DNA from: Candidatus Binatus sp.
Lineage (GTDB): Bacteria > Desulfobacterota > Binatia > Binatales > Binataceae
DNA: 57,238 nucleotides
Assembly: GCF_030646925.1 (NCBI RefSeq)
Contig: NZ_JAUSKL010000014.1
Coordinates: 1-57,238 of the forward strand
Direction: 5' to 3'
Positions 1 to 9,593 of the stretch are shown here, one piece after another. The translations under genes were made by a program, and so were the position numbers. Under the pieces are notes generated by a model. That model did no database searches and was not told the origin of the DNA. It worked only from the letters and a program-made list of their open reading frames with translations. Each line of letters begins with the position of its first letter. Position 1 is the stretch's first letter.

Positions 1-53
1 CCCGCCAGCGCCCACATGAAGTCGACAATTTTGACATCCTCGAGCGGCAACAT
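1..53 (-). CDS. CoA-transferase family III (CaiB/BaiF), 5' end only
   Basis: The gene begins with ATG at 53 and runs off the left edge of the window. The 17 visible codons read MLPLEDVKIVDFMWALAG, the typical N-terminal strand of a CaiB/BaiF CoA-transferase, and closely resemble the start of the second domain of the 815-aa tandem protein at 9594 (LPLEGVRILDFTWAWAGP). Its ATG overlaps the TGA of the preceding gene (TGATG), so the two are probably translationally coupled subunits. Class III enzymes move CoA between carboxylic acids through an aspartyl-CoA intermediate. The catalytic region is outside the window. Confidence 0.8.
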   Translation of the reverse strand, partial: MLPLEDVKIVDFMWALA

Positions 54-1294
54 CAGATTATACCTCTTCGCGCCAGGTCCTCGATTCTCGCAGCCGACAA
101 TCCCAACTCGTTGGAATAGACTTCGTGATTGTGTTCTCCAACCAGCGGCGGGCGTCGGCGGTAAACGATCGGCGCCTCACTGAACTTTGCGAACGGCCCC
201 GGATACGGGAATGAGCGTCCCAGCTCCGGATGTTCGAGCATCTGCCAGTATTGACGGGACTTGAGTTGAGGACTCGCAAGAACTTCACTGACCGTTGCGA
301 TCGGAGCGATCAGGAATCCCCGTTCGAGTGCAACGCTGAACAGCTCTGCCTTGGTTCGACTCGCGAGGAAATCCGCAATCAAGGCGAGAACCCGCTCGTA
401 CTCCTCCATCGGCTCTTCGCCGCTCGCGAGTAACGCGCCGTAACCGATCCAATCCTTGTCGCGGGTGGCAGCGTCACAGACTCCCAGTTCGTGGAGATAG
501 TTCATCAGTCTTTGGCTGAATACGCCGAGCTGGCGTCCGAACAGGAAGCCGAGCGTGACATGCCCGTCTTTCGCCCGCCACACCAGCGGAACCCGTAGAG
601 ATCCCACTTTCACGCCGCCCGCCATTCGGCGCGCTTCGTCTGCGCCCAGGCGGTACGCGAGGTTGTTGGCTTGAGTCGCCAAGGTGACTGACTGCTGCGC
701 CGCCACATCGACGTGCTGTCCCATCCCGGAGCGGTGGCACTCATGATTAGCCACCATCGCACCGGCGGCCGCGTCACCGCATGCATGAAGATAAGCCTGA
801 GGCACGCTCAGCCGAACCGGCGGCCGATCCTCGTCGCCATAAAGCATTAGCGGCCCTCCCGCTGCGAGGATCACCAGGTCGCTGTCAGCGTAAGAAGCCT
901 TGGGACCATGCTGGCCGAATGGCGTTATTGAAACACAAATCAGTTCGCGGTTGCGGCTCGCGAGATCCTTGTACCCAAGCCGGCGCTCGCTGAGATAACC
1001 GGGGTTGTGCGACTCAATCAGGAACCGCGCTCCCGCCGCGAGTCGATAGAACATTTCCCTGCCTTCGTCAGTCTCGAGGTTGAGGGTGACGCTTCGTTTA
1101 TTGCGGTTGTAAGCCCACCAGTAAATCGAGCGATCAGGATCCGGCCTGTCTTCGAAAAAGGGGGCCAGCCGCCGTGCCGGCGAGCCACCAGGTGGCTCGA
1201 TCTTGATAACGTCAGCGCCCAGATCGCCCAGAATCTGGCCACAGAGCAGTCCTCGCTCCGTGGTCAGATCGAGCACTCGGTATGGACTCAGCAT
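53..1294 (-). CDS. CoA-transferase family III (CaiB/BaiF)
   Basis: This is a full-length 413-aa class III CoA-transferase, a cytosolic enzyme that transfers CoA from an acyl-CoA donor to an organic acid. The N-terminus has the usual Rossmann-like start (YRVLDLTTERGLLCGQILGDLGADVIKIEPP), here interrupted for length at GADVIKIEPP, and NKRSVTLNL and SITPFGQHGPKA are family landmarks. The likely catalytic Asp is in HACGDAAAGAM near residue 173. A strong AGGAGG lies nine bases before the ATG, which fixes the start. It overlaps the next CaiB gene by one base (TGATG). The pair looks like a split version of the fused 815-aa protein encoded at 9594-12041. The substrate cannot be told from sequence. 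Confidence 0.9.
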   Translation of the reverse strand: MLSPYRVLDLTTERGLLCGQILGDLGADVIKIEPPGGSPARRLAPFFEDRPDPDRSIYWWAYNRNKRSVTLNLETDEGREMFYRLAAGARFLIESHNPGYLSERRLGYKDLASRNRELICVSITPFGQHGPKASYADSDLVILAAGGPLMLYGDEDRPPVRLSVPQAYLHACGDAAAGAMVANHECHRSGMGQHVDVAAQQSVTLATQANNLAYRLGADEARRMAGGVKVGSLRVPLVWRAKDGHVTLGFLFGRQLGVFSQRLMNYLHELGVCDAATRDKDWIGYGALLASGEEPMEEYERVLALIADFLASRTKAELFSVALERGFLIAPIATVSEVLASPQLKSRQYWQMLEHPELGRSFPYPGPFAKFSEAPIVYRRRPPLVGEHNHEVYSNELGLSAARIEDLARRGII

Positions 1295-1541
1295 TGAACC
1301 ATCCTCCTGCCCTGATGCATCGCTCTGTTACACCATCAGTGCATTCAGAGTTAGGATTTCGACAAGCAGCGCGGCTTGCCGTTTGATCATCGTCCGAGTT
1401 AAGTTTCACACAATCGTTGCATGGTCAAACAATCGCCCGCTGCTGCGTGAGTGATTCTCTCAACCGTAGCTCCGGATGTGTTATGAAAAGCTGCTCGACA
1501 TGCGGAAGGGAAACGCCCGCTAGCTGAATTGGGAGACGACA

Positions 1542-2454
1542 ATGCACTCTTGACGGAAAGGTCGCGATCGTTACTGGAGCCGCCCGCGGCCAGGGAGAGG
1601 CTGAGGCTCGGCTCTTTGTTGCAGAAGGCGCCAAGGTCATGTTGACCGACGTCTCGCCGGAAGGAGGAGCCGTTGCCGAAGCGCTGGGCGACCTGGCGGC
1701 TTTTTCACAGCAAGATGTAGGCAGCACGGCGGACTGGGAACGGGTGGTCAAAGCCACCACGCAGCGGTTCGGCCGCCTGGACATACTGGTGAACAACGCC
1801 GCCATCTATAAAATGCGATCGCTGCTCGACACTACTGACGAGGAGTTCGACGAGATCACGCGGATCAACCAGCGCGGCCCCTTCTTAGGCATGCGGGCGG
1901 TAGCGCCCGCGATGCGTGCAGCGGGCGGCGGCTCCATCATTAATATCTCGTCGGGCGCGGGACTGAGGGGCGTCCGGAATGTGCTCGCCTATGCCACGAC
2001 CAAATGGGCGGTGCGTGGGATGAGCAAGTGTGCGGCGCTGGAACTTGCGGGCGATCGCATCCGCGTCAACTCGATACATCCGGGAGTAATCGAGACGCCG
2101 ATGCTGAATCACAATCCGGCGGCGTTTAACGAGGCGATGGTGCGAGCAACTCCGATCGGGCGCATCGGCCAGCCCGAAGATATCGCACGGATGGTGCTCT
2201 ATCTTGCCTCCGATGCCGCAGGGCAATTTCATGCCGAGGCTAAAATCGGCGACGCGCATGTGCTGTTTGGCAACGGCTATTTTTGCGACCCATCGATGTC
2301 AGCCGCGATCTATATCTACGTTCCTGATGTCGATGCGACCTTCAAACGCGCGGTGAGTCTTGGTGCCAAGGCGATCAGAGAGCCAGCGGATTCCACTGTG
2401 CGTTCTGATGCCTCAATTTTTTCGCATCGGATTTTGCTCTACGGCTGCGCGTAA
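1542..2454 (+). pseudogene. Short-chain dehydrogenase joined to a VOC-domain fragment, frameshifted at codon 3
   Basis: A GGGAG site precedes ATG at 1542, but the frame shifts after two codons; removing one T near 1548 restores M-H-L-D-G-K-V-A-I-V-T-G. From about 1550 the frame is a classical SDR: cofactor motif TGAARGQG, NNAA, and catalytic Ser with Y-x3-K in AYATTKWAV. SDR similarity stops at LASDAAG (about 2223), where FVTG and the C-terminal VDGG segment are expected. The frame instead continues into the middle of a PhnB/glyoxalase-like VOC domain (AIYIYVPDVDATFKRAV, GAKAIREPAD), which itself stops at about 2400. The last 17 residues match nothing and overlap the end of the convergent gene. 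This looks like a dead chimera made by deletion. No conventional start exists for the intact frame. Confidence 0.8.
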
Positions 2455-5400
2455 ACGAGTGCGCGATTGTTGTTGCGGTCGGTGACGTACAGATTGCCCA
2501 CCCCGTCGAGCGCGACGCCCGCGGGATAGCACAATATGGTCTCGCTAACGCCACCCTTATTGCATCGTGCCGAGGTGAAGATGCCGGCCTGACCGAACAC
2601 CCGATCAGCTATGGTGTCGGTGCTAAGCGGCGCGTCGTATTCGAGTACACGGCTGTTCGTAAAATCGGCAACGAAGACCGTTCCGGCGTCGTCCACGCTG
2701 ACTCCGAGCGGATAGCACAGCGAACTAGCGCTGACCCCGCCTTTGTTGCAGATGCCGGTGACGAAGCTACCGCTCTGGCCGAAGACCCGGGCTGCCACTT
2801 GGTTGGTACTGAGTGGATGGTTGAATTCGAGCACGCGGTTGGTATCGGCGTCGGCCACGTAGAGGTTGCCGTTGCTGTCGACCGCGATTCCCGCCGCCCC
2901 GCACACGCTCGCCGCGCTCGGCGTCGCCGGACAGGTGCTGGTGGTAAGCATCGGCTGCCCGATCACCCGATCCGCGACGGTATCGGTGGTAAGCGGGGTA
3001 TCGTACTCCAGCACCCGATGGTTATGGTTGTCAGAAACGTAGAGGTTCCCGAACGTGTCCAGCGCGACGCCCAATGGCACGCATAGACTCGAGGCGCTCA
3101 CGCCGCCCTTGTTGCAGAAGCGCGACGTGAAGCTTCCGCCCTGTCCGAAGACCAGGTTGGCGGACGCACCGATGCTGAACGGAGCGTTGTACTCCACGAC
3201 CCGATTGTTGCCGTAGTCAGCGACGTACAGCCGGCCCTGCGCGTCCACCGCGACCCCCAACGGCCAGCACAGCGTCCGGGCGCTCGCGAGTGTACCGCCG
3301 GCGTTGCACTGCGCGGTGCCGAAACTGGTCTGGCCGACCACCACGTCGGCAGGCGCCCCGTTGACAAAGCTCGCCGCGTTGCCCCATCCCAACACCCGGC
3401 TGTTCAGATAGTCCGCCACGTAGATGCGGTTCGGCGTCACGCTAGTGTCCACCGCCACCGCGCGCGGATTGTAGAGCCCACGCGCATCGGCGAAATTCGG
3501 CTTCCCCTCGATAAAAGTGCTCTGACCCAGCACCCGATCCGCCGTGTTGATGACCAGCGGCGTAGCATAAGCGAGAACGCGATGGTTGGATTGGTCGGCG
3601 ACGTAGAGCTTGCCCGCCGGGTCCAGCGCGACACCGCCCGGTGAGCACAAGGTCCCAGCCGCCGGCGTGTGTCCCATGTTGCAGGCGGTCGCCGTGAAGC
3701 TGCCGCCCTGGCCAAACACGCGGTCGGGCGTGGTGTCTGTATTGAGCGGGGCGTCGTACTCCAGCACCCGGCTGTTGGCCTCGTCCGCCACGTACAGATC
3801 GCCGGCCGAATCCACCCCCAGACCGCTGCCACTCTGCGCAATCATCAGGTCCGCCACCGTGCCGCTGACCAGCGGGGTATCGTATTCCAGTATTCGGCTG
3901 TTGCCGGAATCGGATGTATACAGGTTGTCGGAGGCGTCGAGCGCCAGCCCCAGCGGATTGCACAAGCTCGAAAGGTTGCCGCCCGCCCCGGCCTTGTTGC
4001 AGACTCTGCTGGTAAAGCTCCCGAGCTGACCGAATACCCGGTTAGCCGTAGTATCGGTTGTCAGCGGCACGTCGTATTCCAACAGCCGGTTATTGCCGGA
4101 ATCGGCCACGTACAGATTGTTCGCGGAATCCAGCGCGATGCCCCATGGCGTGCAAAGACTGGCCGCGCTGATACCGCTCTTGTTGCAAAGATGAGTGGTG
4201 AAGGATCCGCCTTGCCCGAACACCCGATCCGCTTTCTTATCGCTGCTAAACGGAGTGTCGTATTCCAGCATCCGATTGTTGCTGGTATCTGCCACGTAGA
4301 GATTGCCAAACGAATCGACCCCGACACTGGCTGGCAGACACAGAGCGCCTTGAGCGCTTTGTGCCGGATTGTTGCAGCGGCTGGAGTTGAAGTTGGGCTG
4401 GCCAATCACCAGGTTTGCCGGGGCTCCGTTGGCGAATGCCGACGCGTTGTTCCATCCCAGTACCCGGTTGTTATAGGTGTCCGCCGCGTAAATCCGGTTG
4501 GGCGAGACGCTGCGATCGATCGCCAGTCCGCGCGGCCGAAATAGTCCGCGCGAGTCCACAAAATTTGGCCCGTTGTTGGTAAAAGTGATCTGCCCGAGCA
4601 CTCGAAGCGCGGGCGCCACCGGCGTCGGCGTGGCCGATGGCGTCGCGGTACGCGTCACGGTTGGGGTCGGCGTAAGAGTGGCCGTGACGGTCGGAACCGG
4701 CGTCGGCGTCGCAGTTGTGGTCGGCGTCCGGGTCGCGCTCCGCGTCGGCGTCCGCGTCGGCGTTGCGGTCCGCGTCGGTGTCGGAGTCCTCGTGGCCGGC
4801 ACGTTGTAGTGGATGGTGCCCGTCGCGGGACTGCCGGAGGTGGAAACCTGGTACAGGGTGTTGAGCAGCACCGAGACCGTGTTACCACGGTAATTCGCGA
4901 CGATCAGGTCGGTCTTGCCGTCGCCGTTGAGGTCCGCCGCCGCCACCGAGTCAGAGTTGGCGCCGGTGGCGAAGGTCTGCTGGGCGGCGAAGCCGGGCGT
5001 AGCCGCCCCCGGCGCCGTGGTGTTGAGCAGCACCGAGACCGTGTTGTCACCGGAATTCGCCACGATCAGGTCGGGCTTGCCGTCGCCGTTGAGGTCCGCC
5101 GCCGTCACCGAATTACAGCTGGCGCCAGCATCGAAGGTATGCTGGGCGGCGAAGCTGGGCGTGGCCGCCCCGGGCGCTGTGGTGTTGAGCAGCACTGAAA
5201 CCGTGCCAGCATTGAAATTAGGGACGACTAGATCGGGCCTGCCGTCGCCGTTGACGTCTGCCGCTGTCAGAACCTGCGGAAGGTCGCCGACCGCGAAGGC
5301 CTGCGGAGCGGTAAAGCTGGCAGTAATTGCGCCCGGTGCGGTGGTATTGAGCAGCGCGGAGATCGTACCGGCGGGTGTGTTCGTCACGATCAAGTCAGGC

Positions 5401-7502
5401 TTGCCGTCACCGTTGAGGTCGGCCGTGGTCACCGAGAACGCGCCGAGGCCGGTGGCAAAGGTCTGTTGGGTGGTGAAGCTGGGCATGGCTGCGCCCGGCG
5501 CGGTGGTGTTGAGCAGCACCGAGACCGTGTTGTCACCGGAATTCGCCACTATCAGGTCGGGCTTGCCGTCCCCGTTGACGTCCGCCGCCGTCACCGAATC
5601 ACTTTGGCGGCCGATGGCGAAGGTCTGCTGGGCGGCGAAGCCGGGCGTAACCGCACCAGGCACCGTGGTGTTGAGCAGCACTGAGACCGAGTTGGCATGG
5701 TAATTCGCGACGATGATATCGGGCTTGCCATCGCCGTTGACTTCCGCCGTGGTCACGGAGTACGCGCCGGCGCCGGCGTCGAAGGTCTGCTGCGCGGCGA
5801 AGCTGGGGATCCGGGCACCCGGTAGGGTGCTGTTGAGCATTACCGAGACCGTCGCGTCATCGTCGTTCGCGACAATCAGGTCGGGCTTGCCGTCGCCGTT
5901 GAGGTCCGCCGCCGTCGCCGATCTCGGATTGACGCCGGTGGCGAAGACCTTCTGGGTGGCAAAGCTGTTGGCGTCAAACGTCGCCGTGGCAGGAATCGGC
6001 GCCGTAGTGTTGAGCATCACCGAGACCGTGGCAGCAAAGCGATTGGCGACGATCAGGTCGGGCTTGCCGTCGCCGTTGACGTCCGCCGCCGCCACCGACT
6101 GCGGGCCGACGCCGGAGGCGAAGGTCTTCTGAGTGGCGAAGCTGGGTGTGCTCGCGCCTGGCGCGGTGGTGTTGAGCAGCATCGACACCGTGTCATCGAG
6201 CAAATTCGCCACGATTAGGTCGGGCCTGCCGTCGTCGTTGAAGTCCGCCGTCATCACCCAAACCGGGGCATGGGTGCCGAAGTACTGCAGGCCGAAGGTG
6301 GGCGTGGCCGCGCCCGGCACCGTGGTGTTGAGCAGCACCGCGACCGAGTCACTTCCATAATTCGCGACGATCAGGTCGGGCTTGCCGTCGCCGTTGACAT
6401 CCGCCGCCGCCACCGAGAATGGGTCGTTAAAGATGCTCGGGGCGAAGGCCACTTGGGCGGCAAAGCTGGGCGTGGCTGCGCCCGGCGCCGTGGTGTTGAG
6501 CAGCACCGAGACGTTGCCAGCAAAGCGATTCGCGACGATCAGGTCGGGCTTGCCGTCGCCGTTGATATCCGCCGCCGTCACCGAGTACGGCCCGGTGTCG
6601 GCGGCGAAGGCCACCTGGCTGGCGAAGCGGGGCGTGGTCGCGCCCGGCGCCGTGGTGTTGAGCAGCACCGAGACTGTGTCAGCGCCCGTGTTCGCGACGA
6701 TCAGGTCGGGCTTGCCGTCGCCGTTTACATCCGCTGCCGTCACCGAATACGACGGGCTGCCGGTGGCGAAAGCCATCTGGGGGGCGAAGCTGGGCGTGGC
6801 GGCGCCCGGCGCCGTGGTGTTGAGCAGCACCGAGACCGTAGCATCACCGGAACTCGCGACAATCAGGTCGAGCTTGCCGTCGCCGTTGACGTCCGCCGTT
6901 GTCACCGAGTGCGGGTTGGCGCCGGTGGCGAATGTCTGCTGAGCGGCGAAACCGGCAGTGGCGGCGCCTGGCAAGGTGGTGTTGAGCATCACCGAGACCG
7001 TGTTGTCACCGGAATTCGCGACGATGAGGTCGGGCTTGCCGTCGCCGTTGACGTCCGCCGCCGACACCGGAAGCGGGCTAACACCGGTGGCGAAGGTTTG
7101 CTGGGCGGCGAAGCTGGGGGTAAAGGTTCCTCCTCCGCCGCCCAGCAACAGCATCTTAAAGGTTTTATTGGGCGGGTTGGTCGTACTGCCCCCGACTTGT
7201 ACCGGAATTGTCGCGCTGGTTTGGCCGGCGGGGATTATGAGTGACCCCGTCGCGGCGGCGTAGTCGGTTCCAGCGACTGCGGTGCCGTCCTGGGTCTGGA
7301 ATTGAAGAAAAGCGTCGTAGTCAAGATCGGCGCTGCGTGCGATCGGAAAGTTGAGCGTCTTCGACGCCGAACTCGTTACTGTCACGCTGCCACTCGAGAT
7401 AGTCAGCGTCGATGAGTCACTCAACGCCAGGAGCGGCATCAGTAGAAGCAAACCGCCTAGACCAAGAGTTATCGCCAATGGCGGCAGACCGTGTTTGAAC
7501 AT
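2439..7502 (-). CDS. Giant secreted Calx-beta / FG-GAP (VCBS) / NHL repeat protein
   Basis: This encodes a 1687-aa protein that is probably exported. Residues 1-29 are a signal peptide (Leu-rich core LGLGGLLLLMPLLAL). Residues 31-125 resemble a Calx-beta domain (SVTVTSSASKTLNFPI, DGTAVAGTDYAAATG). Residues about 128-888 hold 14 tandem FG-GAP/VCBS units of some 53-56 residues, each with a Ca-binding DVNGDGKPDLIVAN-type loop and a VSVLLNTTAPGA end. Residues about 900-963 are a Thr-Pro-Arg linker. The rest is two NHL-repeat modules, each opening with RVLGQ-TF and PNRIY-AD--N-RVLGW, with many LYVAD--N-RVLEYD units. Both repeat types are expected to fold as beta-propellers. A GGGGGGG stretch just before the ATG can act as ribosome site. 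No sorting signal or C-terminal anchor is visible. Role unknown; adhesion or surface binding is only an inference. Confidence 0.88.
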   Translation of the reverse strand: MFKHGLPPLAITLGLGGLLLLMPLLALSDSSTLTISSGSVTVTSSASKTLNFPIARSADLDYDAFLQFQTQDGTAVAGTDYAAATGSLIIPAGQTSATIPVQVGGSTTNPPNKTFKMLLLGGGGGTFTPSFAAQQTFATGVSPLPVSAADVNGDGKPDLIVANSGDNTVSVMLNTTLPGAATAGFAAQQTFATGANPHSVTTADVNGDGKLDLIVASSGDATVSVLLNTTAPGAATPSFAPQMAFATGSPSYSVTAADVNGDGKPDLIVANTGADTVSVLLNTTAPGATTPRFASQVAFAADTGPYSVTAADINGDGKPDLIVANRFAGNVSVLLNTTAPGAATPSFAAQVAFAPSIFNDPFSVAAADVNGDGKPDLIVANYGSDSVAVLLNTTVPGAATPTFGLQYFGTHAPVWVMTADFNDDGRPDLIVANLLDDTVSMLLNTTAPGASTPSFATQKTFASGVGPQSVAAADVNGDGKPDLIVANRFAATVSVMLNTTAPIPATATFDANSFATQKVFATGVNPRSATAADLNGDGKPDLIVANDDDATVSVMLNSTLPGARIPSFAAQQTFDAGAGAYSVTTAEVNGDGKPDIIVANYHANSVSVLLNTTVPGAVTPGFAAQQTFAIGRQSDSVTAADVNGDGKPDLIVANSGDNTVSVLLNTTAPGAAMPSFTTQQTFATGLGAFSVTTADLNGDGKPDLIVTNTPAGTISALLNTTAPGAITASFTAPQAFAVGDLPQVLTAADVNGDGRPDLVVPNFNAGTVSVLLNTTAPGAATPSFAAQHTFDAGASCNSVTAADLNGDGKPDLIVANSGDNTVSVLLNTTAPGAATPGFAAQQTFATGANSDSVAAADLNGDGKTDLIVANYRGNTVSVLLNTLYQVSTSGSPATGTIHYNVPATRTPTPTRTATPTRTPTRSATRTPTTTATPTPVPTVTATLTPTPTVTRTATPSATPTPVAPALRVLGQITFTNNGPNFVDSRGLFRPRGLAIDRSVSPNRIYAADTYNNRVLGWNNASAFANGAPANLVIGQPNFNSSRCNNPAQSAQGALCLPASVGVDSFGNLYVADTSNNRMLEYDTPFSSDKKADRVFGQGGSFTTHLCNKSGISAASLCTPWGIALDSANNLYVADSGNNRLLEYDVPLTTDTTANRVFGQLGSFTSRVCNKAGAGGNLSSLCNPLGLALDASDNLYTSDSGNSRILEYDTPLVSGTVADLMIAQSGSGLGVDSAGDLYVADEANSRVLEYDAPLNTDTTPDRVFGQGGSFTATACNMGHTPAAGTLCSPGGVALDPAGKLYVADQSNHRVLAYATPLVINTADRVLGQSTFIEGKPNFADARGLYNPRAVAVDTSVTPNRIYVADYLNSRVLGWGNAASFVNGAPADVVVGQTSFGTAQCNAGGTLASARTLCWPLGVAVDAQGRLYVADYGNNRVVEYNAPFSIGASANLVFGQGGSFTSRFCNKGGVSASSLCVPLGVALDTFGNLYVSDNHNHRVLEYDTPLTTDTVADRVIGQPMLTTSTCPATPSAASVCGAAGIAVDSNGNLYVADADTNRVLEFNHPLSTNQVAARVFGQSGSFVTGICNKGGVSASSLCYPLGVSVDDAGTVFVADFTNSRVLEYDAPLSTDTIADRVFGQAGIFTSARCNKGGVSETILCYPAGVALDGVGNLYVTDRNNNRALVYAQP
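4840..7130 (-). repeat. 14 tandem FG-GAP-encoding repeats of about 160 bp
   Basis: The DNA repeats follow the protein repeats of the surface-protein gene. Conserved stretches such as caggtcgggcttgccgtcgc recur every 156-170 bases. Units 1, 10, 13 and 14 are the most alike (SGDNTVSV-LNTT), while unit 6 is the most divergent and has lost the first Gly of the metal loop (NDDGRPD). The pattern suggests recent internal duplication or recombination. Repeat number could be miscounted in an assembly. Confidence 0.9.
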
Positions 7503-8110
7503 TTGCCCCCCCCCGAGGTTGATTCCCTCCAGAGCCGCTCAAGCGCCCCGGATTTGGCGTTCACCGTTGAATCAAGTGGTGTTCGAATATTTCAAATCCG
7601 TCAGATGAGCCTCATTCTGCGCGCTGGCTCTGGCTTCTCCGAGCATATCGCAGACCATGAGTCGGCAGCCAGCGTTCGATTCGCGCGTCCGGCAGATTCG
7701 CCACTTTCATCTGAACCAGCACGAGAAGGTCGCCGCGATCTTACGCACGCCGCTCTCGGCCAAAATGCATCAGCTATCTGACGGATCGTGAGAATTCCCG
7801 ATAAAACCTGTTGTTAGCACTCGATACAGTACGGGACTGGGTGGCGGATGACGCAGTCTGCTGCGAACCCCTCTCCGCGTCAAATTCCCTGATCATCAGG
7901 GAAAATACAGGGATATCTTCAATTTCGGACTTCGTTTGAGCCCTGCGACAGCCGAAAACACAGTGTGCATAGGCGCTTTTTCCCCTAATTCCCTAAAAAT
8001 CAGAACAGGGAATTAATTCTAAGGAACAGGGAAGTTCCCAAAGGTAACAGGGAATCAAATCAAACTATCAGGGTATCGCCGGCAACTGGCTAGAACAAAG
8101 CAGGCGACTT
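7503..8110. other. 608-bp intergenic region with a CAGGGAA repeat copy
   Basis: The region separates the start of the giant repeat protein gene from the end of the acyl-CoA dehydrogenase-like gene; both genes lie on the minus strand. No convincing coding frame is present. The part nearest 7502 should hold the promoter of the repeat-protein gene. The part from about 7882 holds a copy of the dispersed repeat listed separately. Confidence 0.6.
7882..8095. repeat. Dispersed CAGGGAA-type intergenic repeat, copy A
   Basis: The element is built from short words: ATTCCCTGATCATCAGGGAA (hairpin), ATACAGGG, AACAGGGAATTAATTCT, AACAGGGAAGTTCC, AACAGGGAAT and ATCAGGGTAT. The same words occur in the same order at 17869-18035, and a shorter related set occurs at 41593-41662. 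It has no coding capacity. The hairpin-forming words suggest an RNA- or DNA-structured mobile repeat of unknown function. Confidence 0.75.
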
Positions 8111-9313
8111 TCAGATGTACGGAAGCAGCGGAGTATCGGCTTCGAGCAGCATCGCCCCCGCCATCGCAAGCGTTTTGCGTTGCACCACGATATGTTGGCA
8201 AACCGTCTCCGCGTCGCGCAGCGCGCGATCGAGCGGGCTCCGCTCGGAATAGATCGAAGCTGATCCCATCGCGTCGTAAAGCATTCTTACGATCTCGCGC
8301 GCAGCCTGCGCCGCATTCACCCGCGACAGCCACGCGTCTGCGCGCTCGCGAATCGTGGGCCGCTCATTGTTCTCGAGCCGTGCCCATTCCCGCTCCATGG
8401 CATGGAAGACGTAGGAGCGAGCGGCGCCTAACATCATCTCCGCTTCCGCGATCACGCTTTGAATGCGTCCGCTGTTCTTCAAAGGCCGGCCAGAAGGTAG
8501 CTCCACCCGGTTTTTTACTGAGTCGACCGCATAATCGATCGCGGCGCGGGCCGCACCGAGGGGTACCCCGGAAACCTTGGGCAGGAAGTTCGTGGAACGT
8601 CGCCACAGCACGCCGGGGCGGCGCGCGGGAGGACGGATATTGCAGAGGAATCTATCGGGAACGAACAAATCCTTCACGCTGTAGTCGCAACTGCCGGTCC
8701 CGCGCATCCCGGTGGTACGCCAGTTGTCCACCACCTCCACGTTTGAAGCCGCTGTCAGGAATCCGCAGGTCACGGGCGTACCCTGGCCCTTGGTGACCGC
8801 CGCGCCATTTTCATAGAGTGTGCAGGCAAGCTCGACAACCTCCGCATGCGTCACCCCGGAACCGAATGACCATTGGCCGGTGACTCGATATCCGCCTGCA
8901 ACGCGCTCCGCGCGCCCAGATGGTGTAGCACTGCCGGCGGTCGCCATGTCGAGGCGAGGGTAAATCTCTCTGGCGGCCTCGTCTTCGAGGAAACCCGCGA
9001 AAAATCCGGAATCGCATCCGATCATCACGCACCACGCGGCGGAAGCATTGGCTTTCGCGACTTCCTCGATGACTTCGACCTGCTCGGCCGGACGCATTTC
9101 CGGACCGCCCCATTCTTTCGGCATCATCAGGCGAAACATTCCCGCTTCCCGCAGGCGCCTAACCACTTCGTCAGGAAGCTTGCGTGCTTCTTCGATCTCG
9201 GCGGATTTCTCGCGCAGGTAACCGCTCAAGGCGCGCGCGTTTGCATGGATGTCGGCCGCGCTCATCGGAGTGCTGAGCGGTTCGCTTCTCTCGTCAGTTG
9301 CTGGTGATGACAT
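8111..9313 (-). CDS. Acyl-CoA dehydrogenase-fold flavin monooxygenase-like protein
   Basis: The 400-aa protein has the acyl-CoA dehydrogenase fold with the C-terminal 'type 2' domain typical of two-component flavin monooxygenases (HsaA, DszC and p-hydroxyphenylacetate hydroxylase families). Visible landmarks are EAGMFRLMMPKEWGGPE near residue 57, NASAAWCVMIG, the flavin/substrate segment GQWSFGSGVTHAEVV, and WRTTGMRGTGS near residue 200. In that class reduced flavin supplied by a partner reductase hydroxylates the substrate, and the acyl-CoA dehydrogenase base is absent. Start choice is supported by GAGGA about ten bases upstream; Met-17 is an alternative. It is divergent from the tandem CoA-transferase and they may share a promoter region. 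Substrate not deducible. Confidence 0.82.
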   Translation of the reverse strand: MSSPATDERSEPLSTPMSAADIHANARALSGYLREKSAEIEEARKLPDEVVRRLREAGMFRLMMPKEWGGPEMRPAEQVEVIEEVAKANASAAWCVMIGCDSGFFAGFLEDEAAREIYPRLDMATAGSATPSGRAERVAGGYRVTGQWSFGSGVTHAEVVELACTLYENGAAVTKGQGTPVTCGFLTAASNVEVVDNWRTTGMRGTGSCDYSVKDLFVPDRFLCNIRPPARRPGVLWRRSTNFLPKVSGVPLGAARAAIDYAVDSVKNRVELPSGRPLKNSGRIQSVIAEAEMMLGAARSYVFHAMEREWARLENNERPTIRERADAWLSRVNAAQAAREIVRMLYDAMGSASIYSERSPLDRALRDAETVCQHIVVQRKTLAMAGAMLLEADTPLLPYI

Positions 9314-9593
9314 CGCGAAGTCCTCGAGCGCTGGAATTTGTCATTCCCGGATCAGGTACCAAAACCTGCGGCAATCGGCCATCGCGATTTGCTGTAGAAC
9401 GGAGGAAAAGCCCAGATCAGACGATTTCCTTCTACGCGCGCTAATCTTTCGCGGGCACCCAATTTCAGTGGAAGCCCAAATTCGTACACAATGCGCAGCG
9501 TTTCTGAAACGCTCGGTCGTCGGCACGCGAAAGAGCAAAGGCGTCAACCTGCTGCCTTACCTGGTCTATATATTTTCGTGCTAAATCGCAGCT

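Noticed and set aside
4840-7130. Regular DNA repeats that might be read as a CRISPR array or satellite
   Set aside because: The unit is about 160 bp, is fully coding with metal-loop conservation, and has no short spacer-repeat structure.
3610-7263. Long plus-strand open frames opposite the giant repeat protein, several with repeated Gly/Arg or Ser/Pro patterns
   Set aside because: They mirror the codon bias and repeats of the minus-strand gene, have no ribosome sites or family features, and are interrupted irregularly. The repeats are explained by FG-GAP and NHL units.
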